From NCBI GenBank assembly GCA_934725795.1, contig CAKVCF010000030.1, forward strand, positions 1-7,169: a DNA stretch of 7,169 bases, written 5' to 3'. Both the position numbers and the translations under genes were made by a program. This DNA comes from an uncultured Clostridia bacterium. GTDB taxonomy: Bacteria; Bacillota; Clostridia; Christensenellales; UBA1242. The notes under the pieces were generated by a model that was not told where the DNA came from, searched no databases, and worked only from the letters and a program-made list of their open reading frames with translations. The number at the start of each line of letters is the position of its first letter. The first letter of the stretch is position 1. Shown piece after piece: positions 1 through 6,938 of the stretch.

Positions 1-1974
1 ATTTGTATGTTGGTTAATGCCTTTATTGTTATAAAGTTCAACAACCAAAGTGTTAAGTGTTTCGAATGCATCACTATCAATACCTTCCAAAATTGCACGG
101 AAGAATTGTTCTAAGAATTGCAAGTGTGTAAAGAATGTTTTGTTTGTGCCTTTCATAACAAGGTCGTCAATGCTTTCATCGTCAACATTATCTTTACCTT
201 CAGTTGCCGCGTCTAAGTCTTCCAACGATGCCATAATATGGAAAGGATTTAAGATACCTGATTTATTTGTACCAACGTCAATAACTTTACCACCAAGATT
301 ACGTGTCATAACATCATATTCTTGTTCAGGGTCGAGAATAAACATTTTTGTTCTATCTGCGGCCAAGTTTGCCAAAATGGTTTTTGTTGCATATGATTTA
401 CCAGAACCAGATTTACCAATAACCATCATGTTAGAGTTGATACGGCCTGATTTTCTATCTCTTACAAAGAAGTCAACAAACACTGGATAACCGCTTGCTG
501 TTGCCACACCAAGGCAGAAGCCTGCTTTATCTTGCATGATACTATCAACCATAGGGAAAGATGCCGCAATGGTTGTTGATGGCATACTACGATAATAATT
601 CTTTAATGTGTCAATACGGTTTACGCTGCTTGACACAAATGCATCCACTTGCCTACCAAACAAATCGGATTGTTTAAAGCCGTTTTGTTTAAGCACGTTG
701 CGGAATTCTTTACGATCTTCTTCTTTAACACGCGCATGAATAGACACGTCATAAAGTTGTTCGTTATTTGTTTTCAAATCTCTTAACAATTGTTGCAAAC
801 TGTCGATATCTGCTTGTTTTTCAATGATTTGGCTGGAACGATAAGTTCTATCCAACTTTGATTCTTTTTCCATAACTGCGCGGTCGATAGCTTTTTCGCC
901 TTTTTCTTTATCAACTGGCATAATATTCATAACCACACGTGTGTTATCTTGGTTAAAGATTGGATATGCCCAACCATTGCCAACTTCCAAAGGATAATTT
1001 GAAATAACAAATTGCTTAAATGGACGTTTATCAATTTCCACACGGGACATTTTAAATTCCACTCTATTTGGCATAATCCAATGTGTTAATTGACTTGGTG
1101 GAACACCATCAATTTCGCGTTCGGAGAACACTTCTTGGTAGTTTGATTTTAAGAAACTGATTAAGTCCTTTTCCATCAAAATGCGAGAACTAATTGTATA
1201 TTGTCCAATACCTAAATCGCTTACAATACCTTGAGCGGTTTCGTCCAAGTTGGTTTTATCTGTGCCATACAATACCAAATAATAATGTGCTTGCAAAATT
1301 GGTTCTGCTTTGATTGCATTGTTAAGCCTTGCAACACGTTCACGGAATATTAACGAACGTGAATCCATTTCTTCATCCGTATATTGCCCTTCTTCATAAA
1401 GTTTTTCAAGCAAGGCATATTTACGGTCGTCATTTTTTAAGAACGCATCAAAGTTCATAGGCTTTGTTGTTTTAATAATACTTGCACGTTGATATTGTGA
1501 AATACGTTTAAGTGCCTTACTAAACGTGTTGATAACAGCATCTTGTGCTGGCTCTTGCATCAAATCCAGTGCCAAAGGATCAATTTCAATAACAATACCT
1601 GAATATTCACCAAAGTTAATATATTTACCAACTTCAATGTTGAAGAATGGTGTTAAATTTGACATTGGTTTAATCGAACCTTTTGCGCCTTCTTTAACAT
1701 ACTTTTTACTGAATGCTGCAAAACGAATGATTAAAACAACAGAACTATACATTCTAAGCCCTTCGTCAATAGGCAGGAAGAAGGATACGCTGATAGCAAG
1801 CCAGCCAATCAGCGCATACCATCTATAGTCCACATCATTAATTCTAAACAGGTTGCTGGCAACAATAACCACAGCAAAAGCCAAACAAAGAATAGCCAGG
1901 ATGACATCACCCAGCGTAATATTCTTTAAAAATTCTGTTTTAACCCTGGTTCTGCCAGGAATGTATCTAATCAT
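1..1974 (-). CDS. PrgI-VirB4 fusion: conjugative transfer ATPase, 3' end cut by window edge
   Basis: This is the ATPase that energises type IV secretion pilus and channel assembly at the inner face of the membrane. The frame is open for 658 codons from ATG at 1974 to base 1, where the window cuts it; VirB4 proteins usually run past 800 residues, so Walker B and the C-terminal lobe are missing. Residues 1-95 look like a PrgI-type module: a basic start (MIRYIPGRTRVK), then two membrane helices (about 20-40 and 52-68). Residues 100-500 fit the VirB4 N-terminal domain. Walker A is GKSGSGKS at 520-527, followed by the typical MFILDPEQEYD strand at about 540. The start is supported by AGGGG four bases upstream. 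The gene lies 45 bp after the VirB6-like gene with no terminator between, so the two are probably co-transcribed. Family assignment is firm; the PrgI homology is inferred from topology and motif. Confidence 0.95.
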   Translation of the reverse strand, partial: MIRYIPGRTRVKTEFLKNITLGDVILAILCLAFAVVIVASNLFRINDVDYRWYALIGWLAISVSFFLPIDEGLRMYSSVVLIIRFAAFSKKYVKEGAKGSIKPMSNLTPFFNIEVGKYINFGEYSGIVIEIDPLALDLMQEPAQDAVINTFSKALKRISQYQRASIIKTTKPMNFDAFLKNDDRKYALLEKLYEEGQYTDEEMDSRSLIFRERVARLNNAIKAEPILQAHYYLVLYGTDKTNLDETAQGIVSDLGIGQYTISSRILMEKDLISFLKSNYQEVFSEREIDGVPPSQLTHWIMPNRVEFKMSRVEIDKRPFKQFVISNYPLEVGNGWAYPIFNQDNTRVVMNIMPVDKEKGEKAIDRAVMEKESKLDRTYRSSQIIEKQADIDSLQQLLRDLKTNNEQLYDVSIHARVKEEDRKEFRNVLKQNGFKQSDLFGRQVDAFVSSSVNRIDTLKNYYRSMPSTTIAASFPMVDSIMQDKAGFCLGVATASGYPVFVDFFVRDRKSGRINSNMMVIGKSGSGKSYATKTILANLAADRTKMFILDPEQEYDVMTRNLGGKVIDVGTNKSGILNPFHIMASLEDLDAATEGKDNVDDESIDDLVMKGTNKTFFTHLQFLEQFFRAILEGIDSDAFETLNTLVVELYNNKGINQHTN

Positions 1975-1978
1975 GTTA

Positions 1979-1984
1979 CCCCTA
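1979..1984 (-). promoter_or_regulatory. Ribosome binding site of the VirB4 gene
   Basis: Minus-strand TAGGGG sits four bases before the ATG at 1974. It is the GGGG variant of Shine-Dalgarno rather than GGAG, and it selects this ATG as the start. Confidence 0.6.
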
Positions 1985-2019
1985 AATTTTTATTATTTTA
2001 CAACACGTTCAAAAGATTG

Positions 2020-4314
2020 TTATTCACCTAATTTGTCTTTAATTTCTCTTATCATTCTTAACAATTCAATCATGTCATCTTTATTATTACTTGAAGTTTG
2101 AGCACTAGCCAAAGTTTGAATTGCTTTATCAAGTTGTACAATGGTGTCTCTTAAATTTTCTTGGTTAGAAGCCATCGTTGATGTTGCTTTATTTGAATCG
2201 TTAATTGTACTTTCTAAGTTGTTAACTGCTGTTGAAATTGATCCAACAATATCTTGCAATTCTTTCAAAGATTTTTCATCTAATTGCGTAGCTCCAGATT
2301 CATTTGCTGGTTGTGTAGCATTTTGCACTGGAAGTTGCGCTCCTGTTCCTGTGTTGGCTTGGCCATTAAGTAAAGGTACAAGCATTTCTTTTAACTTATC
2401 AATTGTATCGTCTGTAAGTCCTGTGGCAGTTGTTTCTTTGTTAGAGCCATATTTTCTTTCCATACCATAACGTTCAATTTCTGCTGCATTCTCATCAGCT
2501 TTTGCTTTGCGTTTTTTATCAGCCTTAATTCTTTCCCTAATATCGTCTTCGCCTACACCTGTTTGTTCATGAACCAATTTAACAAATTCTTCCTGTGATA
2601 AACCAGCATTCTCAGCCTTATCAAGTTCTGTTAAAAGTCCCGAATCAAATTTTGTCATAGTGCCTTGACTGTCTAGGCTTTCAGTACCTTCCGACAATTT
2701 CCCATCAGCACCAACAAGCCCTGTTTTACCTGTCTTCTTAAAGTCTTCTTCATAGCCTTTTTTAAGTTTCTTTTGTTCAGCTTGATAAGCAGCATCTTTT
2801 TGGCCTTTTTTATAATCGCCTATGGATACTCCTAAACCAGTTGACTCAAATACCTTTTTTACAGAACCTTTTTTGAACAAATCATCTGCATTGAGTTCTT
2901 TAGTTTTTAAGCCCAGCGCATCACCAGCGGCTTTATGAGCAGAATTCAAAAAACCTGCTGTCCCCTCTTTACCTAAATGACCAACGCCTGTAAAGAAACT
3001 TGCTGTACGGCTTGCTCCACTTTCTCTTGCATCTTTCCTTGCTTGGTTAGACCTTACAAATGCACCGCCAACTTTTATTCCATTATCAACGGTTGCTTTA
3101 CCATATTTTTTAAATGCACCTTGAGTGCTGCCGCGAAGTGATTTGCCATCAGCAAATGCGTTGCCTGCGCCAATGTAGCCAGTAATCATACTTATAAAAT
3201 CATTCATGCAGAACAATGCACAAACCATAAGAATAAGTTGAACCAAGTTATTGATAAAGAAAGTATCGGCAGCCCAACCAAATGTAATTTTTATATTTTG
3301 AACAATTGGCAAGAAACTGAACAATAAGTTCATGCCTGCAACAGCCCCATATGCACTGAGAATGTTCTTTCTAACATCGCCTGTCCAAGACTTGACTGCA
3401 TTGCCATCGTCCAAAGGATACAATGCACAAAGTGCGGGGCTGATAACAAACAACATTAGCAGAATAAACAAACGTTTTATCATTCCGTACGTTACGTTTA
3501 TCATAACATACATCATAAATACGCCACCAATTATCAGCATAATATAGTTGATATCATATAGCCTATAAAACTTACTAACAGGGTCCCATTGCCATGTAAT
3601 GCCAAGGTTTTCACCTTTTTTAGACATGCTTGCAAACATTTGGTCCACAATCTCTGCATAATATTCATTGCTTTGCCCTGATTCTACTGACTGAATACCA
3701 ATTTCGTCTTTTAACCAACTATTAGATTCCAATGTTTCATTAATTAAAGCACCACCATCATCTTTGGCTTTTTTGCCACGATATTTGTTTGCATTATATG
3801 ATACACAAATAAATAATTTTCTGCTTAATCTAGTTGCTCCGCCTGTTGAAGTTGCACCATTAACAGCCTGCAAAATGATATTACCAACCCAAACACCAAG
3901 TAAGCAACATACAGGAAGCACAATAAAATTAACTAAACCTTTAACAGCACTTGACAAAATATCTTTCCAGCTTTTTGGTTTTTCAGCATAAATTGTTTTT
4001 ATGAATGCCAATGTTGTGAAAATGATAATCAAGAATAATGCTAAAATCATCATTGAAATTAAAATATTTTTAACGATTGGAGAATTGAACAAATAATATA
4101 ACAAACCTGTATCATTTTCTGTCCCAGTTGGCGCATCGCCAGTTATCGTTGAACCTGAGCCTACACCAGTGTGAGCACCACCCGAACCATAATAAACAGT
4201 GCCAATGCCCGCGAAAGAATAGAACAAATCTTGCAAGATATCTAAAAACAAAAATAGAATTGAAAACAAAGGATACAAAATTGAACCTATTATTCCTAAA
4301 ATTGCCTCTACCAT
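2020..4314 (-). CDS. VirB6/TrbL-like polytopic conjugation membrane protein with long soluble tail
   Basis: A 764-aa protein, probably the polytopic inner-membrane channel component of the conjugation machine. About seven hydrophobic segments lie in the first half (approx. residues 5-27, 82-105, 122-150, 255-278, 281-300, 318-337, 352-372). A Gly/Ser/Thr-rich loop (43-70) lies between the first two. A soluble loop (155-250) precedes the main helix cluster. After residue 385 the protein is hydrophilic and Lys/Glu/Ala-rich for about 380 residues, with basic stretches (595-608), a low-complexity Thr/Asn/Gln/Ala segment (652-676) and a predicted coiled coil (about 678-762). ATG at 4314 is backed by AAGGAG six bases upstream. 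Its position directly before VirB4, and its topology, match VirB6/TrbL proteins of Gram-positive elements; it also resembles the membrane protein preceding the VirB4 ATPase in mycoplasma ICEs. Assignment rests on topology and context, as sequence conservation in this family is weak. Confidence 0.8.
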   Translation of the reverse strand: MVEAILGIIGSILYPLFSILFLFLDILQDLFYSFAGIGTVYYGSGGAHTGVGSGSTITGDAPTGTENDTGLLYYLFNSPIVKNILISMMILALFLIIIFTTLAFIKTIYAEKPKSWKDILSSAVKGLVNFIVLPVCCLLGVWVGNIILQAVNGATSTGGATRLSRKLFICVSYNANKYRGKKAKDDGGALINETLESNSWLKDEIGIQSVESGQSNEYYAEIVDQMFASMSKKGENLGITWQWDPVSKFYRLYDINYIMLIIGGVFMMYVMINVTYGMIKRLFILLMLFVISPALCALYPLDDGNAVKSWTGDVRKNILSAYGAVAGMNLLFSFLPIVQNIKITFGWAADTFFINNLVQLILMVCALFCMNDFISMITGYIGAGNAFADGKSLRGSTQGAFKKYGKATVDNGIKVGGAFVRSNQARKDARESGASRTASFFTGVGHLGKEGTAGFLNSAHKAAGDALGLKTKELNADDLFKKGSVKKVFESTGLGVSIGDYKKGQKDAAYQAEQKKLKKGYEEDFKKTGKTGLVGADGKLSEGTESLDSQGTMTKFDSGLLTELDKAENAGLSQEEFVKLVHEQTGVGEDDIRERIKADKKRKAKADENAAEIERYGMERKYGSNKETTATGLTDDTIDKLKEMLVPLLNGQANTGTGAQLPVQNATQPANESGATQLDEKSLKELQDIVGSISTAVNNLESTINDSNKATSTMASNQENLRDTIVQLDKAIQTLASAQTSSNNKDDMIELLRMIREIKDKLGE

Positions 4315-4380
4315 AAATAACTCCTTATGTTTTTCTTAAAGTTTGATTGTGTGCCTTATTAAAATTTGAATTTTAATTAT

Positions 4381-4436
4381 TTTGGTTTGTTTGTTATTTA
4401 AATTAAAAACTTAATTAAAACTAGCAACAAACCAAA
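4381..4436 (-). repeat. Inverted repeat in the leader of the VirB6-like gene
   Basis: TTTGGTTTGTT (4381-4391) is the exact reverse complement of AACAAACCAAA (4426-4436), enclosing 34 bases. It would form an 11-bp stem in the transcript from the promoter at 4478-4506. No U-run follows it on the minus strand, so it is not an intrinsic terminator. It could be an mRNA-stabilising stem, a protein binding site or a chance product of AT-rich sequence. Confidence 0.5.
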
Positions 4437-4477
4437 TTGGCACTTTCAAAGCAAAATATCTAGTTATAGTTAATATT

Positions 4478-4506
4478 ATTATATACTAAAAAGCACAATT
4501 AAACAA
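4478..4506 (-). promoter_or_regulatory. Predicted promoter for the VirB6-like/VirB4 transcript
   Basis: On the minus strand a perfect -10 TATAAT (4483-4478) lies 17 bp from a -35-like TTGTTT (4506-4501). Transcription would begin near 4471, giving a leader of about 157 nt before the ATG at 4314. The spacing is ideal, but the background is very AT-rich, so chance matches are likelier than usual. Confidence 0.55.
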
Positions 4507-4738
4507 ACAAATATAGCAAATTTTTACAATTTTTTCTGCCTTTCTAATTTCAAAAGAGATTGCTAAACTAGTTATTTAAAATCAAGAAATGCAAGCATAA
4601 TTACTTTAAGCACAACAGAAAAATTATTTTAGATTAAAAAGCAATTTGCCAATCACTCATTTTTAATGTTTTTCTTTTATTAAAATTTAATTAAAAATGC
4701 AATGTAAAAATTAAATTTTGTGTTATAAAAAATTGCAA

Positions 4739-4776
4739 TAAAAAAGATTACGAAGAATTTTAATTCAACGTAATCT
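4739..4776 (-). terminator. Intrinsic terminator straddling the stop codon of the 508-aa gene
   Basis: Minus-strand AGATTACG (4776-4769) pairs with CGTAATCT (4752-4745), with a further GAAT/ATTC inner stem after a TT/TT internal loop, then a run of six T (4745-4740). The TAA stop (4762-4760) lies in the loop region, so the 5' arm is coding. It separates this gene from the VirB6-like gene. Confidence 0.75.
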
Positions 4777-6286
4777 CATCAGCGAATGCGAATGGTAAAG
4801 CAGAATTAAATTTGATAACCACACCATTTTCAATATAAGTTACAACACCATTTTCATCCGCTGTTATATAACTTGCTTCAGCTTCAGTGCCAGACAATTT
4901 GTAAAGTGCGGTTGGCTTTGTTACTGCTGTTGCAGAGTTGTAAGAAACTGATTGCAAAGTTGTTGTGCTTGAAATAATTTGATATTGATACATTGTGATA
5001 TCGTCATTTACTGGCCATTCAGTATAATCGTTGAATGTTTTGCCACCATACTCAATTGAAAAGTTTTCGGTGTCAACGCCATACACATTCAAAGTCAAAT
5101 TGTTTATAGTTGTGTTGGTTTTTGGCAAATACATCATAGCAACATATTTTTTCTGTGCCACGTTTTCAAGCATCTTGTCGCCTTGCAAAACCTGGTCATA
5201 AACAAAATATTTTAAACTTCTTGTTGTGCCTTGTGATGCAAAGAAATTGTCAAGCGCTGTTTGAATATTTTCTTTAACAGTTGCTTCGTCCACTTCAGCT
5301 TCGCCAGCTGGTGTAAAACTTACAATTCCACCTTCAGCATTGAAATTGAAAAGGATAAAGTTTGAAACAATTTCTTCTTTAAACTGACCTAGTAACTCAG
5401 CATTCAAGCCAAAATATTTAATGCCTTTTGCTTTTTCTGTTAATGTTAAAGTTGCCAAATCTATGCCTTGCTCTGCATAGTTAGGATTATCGTAAACATA
5501 AGCTTTTTCAGTTAATGCGTTTAAAATTGTTTTAATTTTTTCATCTGCAGTTGTTTCGTCAAAGTCTGCTGTTTTATCTTCTGGCAAAGTTACATTGATT
5601 GTAACTGTATAATCTTCACCATTTTTAACTTCATCTAACGCATCATAAACCAAGTTTGCATAGTCATTTAAAATATATTTTGCAGCTTCTTCATCATCTT
5701 CATACACAAGCCTAACAGCATGAAAATTGTTTCCGTTTGCACCAAACTGGCTGTTCATTCCACCACCGCCAGCGCCTCCACCGCTGCCACCAAAAAGCCA
5801 AGCAAACATCATATCTATCATTTGTGCAACTACAAGTGCTATTAACAGAATCAATCCACCAAGCAACAGCCAAGGCACGAATGGAGCTGCTGATTGAGTC
5901 ATTTTCATGACCCACTGACCTACTGCCGACTTCCTTTTGGTTTCAGTTCTTGTTGCTTTTGCTTTCAATTGACGATTATGCAAAGCATCATTCATCAATT
6001 GCTTTTCTTCTCTCTTTAAAAATGGCGGCAACATAGAATTTGTGTCAAGTTTATGATTGATTTTTTTATCAAGTTTATCATATTGAGCAGAAAGATAATC
6101 TTGCCTTAGCATTTGTTCCAATTCTTCAGGTTGATCTTGCTCATCATTGTCAGCCGAATCTTGTGAATCGGCTTCATCGTATTCTTCCGTTTCAGGGGTG
6201 TCTAGATTGTTTTCTTGTGTTGAATCAAATTCTTCATTTTGATTGTCTTCACTGCTGCCATTGTAATCAAATCTATTGTCAGCCAC
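4760..6286 (-). CDS. Unknown bitopic membrane protein of the conjugation cluster (508 aa)
   Basis: I do not recognise a family. Residues 1-58 are strongly acidic (Asp, Glu, Gln, Asn). Residues 60-120 become basic and helical. One membrane helix spans about 136-160, followed by a Gly-rich linker (166-176). Residues 180-508 form a large, probably extracytoplasmic domain of alternating helices and strands, with no Cys and no obvious catalytic motif. This topology (short cytoplasmic N-terminus, one helix, large outer domain) is shared with VirB8/TcpC scaffold proteins, and no other VirB8 candidate is visible here, but that role is only a hypothesis. The start is GTG at 6286: two in-frame TAA codons lie just upstream, and AAAAGGGGG precedes it by five bases. 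It has its own promoter and terminator, so it seems to be a single-gene unit between the pilin/lipoprotein and channel/ATPase units. Confidence 0.85.
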   Translation of the reverse strand: MADNRFDYNGSSEDNQNEEFDSTQENNLDTPETEEYDEADSQDSADNDEQDQPEELEQMLRQDYLSAQYDKLDKKINHKLDTNSMLPPFLKREEKQLMNDALHNRQLKAKATRTETKRKSAVGQWVMKMTQSAAPFVPWLLLGGLILLIALVVAQMIDMMFAWLFGGSGGGAGGGGMNSQFGANGNNFHAVRLVYEDDEEAAKYILNDYANLVYDALDEVKNGEDYTVTINVTLPEDKTADFDETTADEKIKTILNALTEKAYVYDNPNYAEQGIDLATLTLTEKAKGIKYFGLNAELLGQFKEEIVSNFILFNFNAEGGIVSFTPAGEAEVDEATVKENIQTALDNFFASQGTTRSLKYFVYDQVLQGDKMLENVAQKKYVAMMYLPKTNTTINNLTLNVYGVDTENFSIEYGGKTFNDYTEWPVNDDITMYQYQIISSTTTLQSVSYNSATAVTKPTALYKLSGTEAEASYITADENGVVTYIENGVVIKFNSALPFAFADEITLN

Positions 6287-6291
6287 ATTTA

Positions 6292-6300
6292 CCCCCTTTT
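6292..6300 (-). promoter_or_regulatory. Ribosome binding site deciding the GTG start of the 508-aa gene
   Basis: Minus-strand AAAAGGGGG is spaced five bases from GTG (6286) and three from an out-of-frame ATG (6288). The ATG and GTG overlap as ATGTG. Only GTG opens the 508-codon frame; the ATG frame ends after 28 codons at TAG (6204-6202). Confidence 0.6.
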
Positions 6301-6362
6301 ATTATTGTTGCTTATCAGTTACAAAAGCATTTTAAGCACCAAATAAAATCTTTTATAATTTT

Positions 6363-6391
6363 ATTATACCAACAAAAAATTAAAAATACAA
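6363..6391 (-). promoter_or_regulatory. Predicted extended -10 promoter for the 508-aa gene
   Basis: Minus-strand TGGTATAAT combines a consensus -10 (6368-6363) with the TGn extension. A weak -35, TTGTAT (6391-6386), lies 17 bp upstream. Transcription would start near 6356, leaving a leader of about 70 nt. This is the best promoter match in the window, and its placement just after a terminator fits. Confidence 0.7.
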
Positions 6392-6469
6392 ACAAAATAT
6401 AACATTTTTAGAACTGAGAAAAAACTAGGATTAAACAGAACAACGCTAAAAAAAAATTAAACAAAATGA

Positions 6470-6507
6470 TTTACAAATCAATCTTCAAAATATATTTTGT
6501 TTGTAAA
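6470..6507. repeat. AT-rich inverted repeats between terminator and promoter
   Basis: TTTACAAA (6470-6477) and TTTGTAAA (6500-6507) are exact reverse complements. Between them lies a gapless 14-bp palindrome, CAAAATATATTTTG (6486-6499), not concentric with the outer pair. They sit about 80-115 bp upstream of the promoter's -35 element. An operator is possible, but base composition alone makes such palindromes common. Confidence 0.35.
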
Positions 6508-6529
6508 ATCAATACAATTTCAGCAAATT

Positions 6530-6559
6530 AAAACAAAAAATGAGGTTGCCCTCATTTTT
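6530..6559 (-). terminator. Intrinsic terminator after the lipoprotein gene
   Basis: A perfect 10-bp stem (6559-6550 with 6545-6536) has a GAGG/CCTC core and a four-base loop (6549-6546). On the minus strand it ends in TTTTTTGTTTT. It begins seven bases after the TAG stop of the lipoprotein gene, closing the pilin-lipoprotein transcript. The stem flanks are A/T, so it could also work weakly in the opposite direction. Confidence 0.85.
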
Positions 6560-6566
6560 AATCAAA

Positions 6567-6938
6567 CTAATTTACAGTCATTGTAAAAGTTGTTGAAACT
6601 TTGCCGCAATATACGGTTACTTCGTAAGTGCCTTTTTGTGAAATAATGAAATTTTCCAAATAAATTTTATTTTTATTCAATTCATCAAGGCCTGTGAATG
6701 TTTCAGTGGTATCGTCAGCGTATGTGAGTGTTACTGAAAAGTTTTTCAAAACTTCAACCTTATAGTCAGAAATTGAACCATTTGTTGCAGGATCAAAAGC
6801 TGTAACACTTGTTGGTGCGTTACTGATAGTCATAGCTTTAACGTTTTTATATTCACCGCACGCTGAAAGAAGGGTGCAACAGCACACCATCATAATAAGG
6901 CTTAAAACAACCAAAGAAATTTTACGTGTCTTTGTCAT
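6567..6938 (-). CDS. Small surface lipoprotein with one bacterial Ig-like domain
   Basis: A 123-aa lipoprotein predicted to be anchored on the outer face of the membrane. The signal peptide has a basic start (MTKTRK), a hydrophobic core (7-24) and a lipobox LSAC whose Cys27 would be lipidated; Cys19-21 form an unusual CCC run just before it. The mature part (28-123) is one beta-rich domain. The FSVTLTYADDTTETFTG stretch and the closing GTYEVTVYCGKVSTTFTMTV pattern resemble Big_3-type bacterial Ig-like domains. ATG at 6938 shares its A with the TAA of the pilin-like gene (TAATG), and its AAGGGG ribosome site lies inside that gene, so translation is probably coupled. A terminator follows immediately. 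Surface location beside a pilin suggests a role in pilus anchoring, mating-pair contact or entry exclusion; none is shown by the sequence. Confidence 0.85.
   Translation of the reverse strand: MTKTRKISLVVLSLIMMVCCCTLLSACGEYKNVKAMTISNAPTSVTAFDPATNGSISDYKVEVLKNFSVTLTYADDTTETFTGLDELNKNKIYLENFIISQKGTYEVTVYCGKVSTTFTMTVN

Larger units (their letters stand above)
4315..4759. other. 445-bp AT-rich non-coding gap with promoter, leader and terminator tail
   Basis: No convincing gene is present on either strand; the longest ATG frame noticed, near 4660 on the minus strand, is eight codons with no ribosome binding site. The stretch contains the terminator tail of the 508-aa gene (4739-4759), about 230 bp of extremely AT-rich sequence with no assignable feature (4507-4738), a sigma-A-type promoter (4478-4506) and an approximately 157-nt leader of the VirB6-like gene with an 11-bp inverted repeat. 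Confidence 0.7.

Noticed and set aside
50..490. Plus-strand open frame of 146 codons
   Set aside because: It lies entirely antisense to the VirB4 gene over the Walker A region, and its Ser/Leu-rich translation shows no domain. The minus frame is clearly the coding one.
1526..2470. Several plus-strand open frames of 82-109 codons
   Set aside because: All are antisense to the VirB4 and VirB6-like genes, with no ribosome sites or recognisable products.
3332..4316. Plus-strand open frames of 62-75 codons
   Set aside because: They mirror hydrophobic segments of the VirB6-like gene on the opposite strand and have no independent support.
4507..4738. Small gene or origin of transfer in the AT-rich gap
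   Set aside because: Only an eight-codon frame without a ribosome site was found, and there is no recognisable nick motif or conserved stem typical of oriT.
5712..5915. Minus-strand 67-codon frame inside the 508-aa gene
   Set aside because: It is an out-of-frame shadow over the membrane helix and Gly-rich linker; its Trp/Arg-rich stretch is the linker read in another frame.
6163..6402. Plus-strand 79-codon frame
   Set aside because: It is antisense to the acidic N-terminus of the 508-aa gene and its promoter, and it is His/Cys/Leu-rich with no domain.
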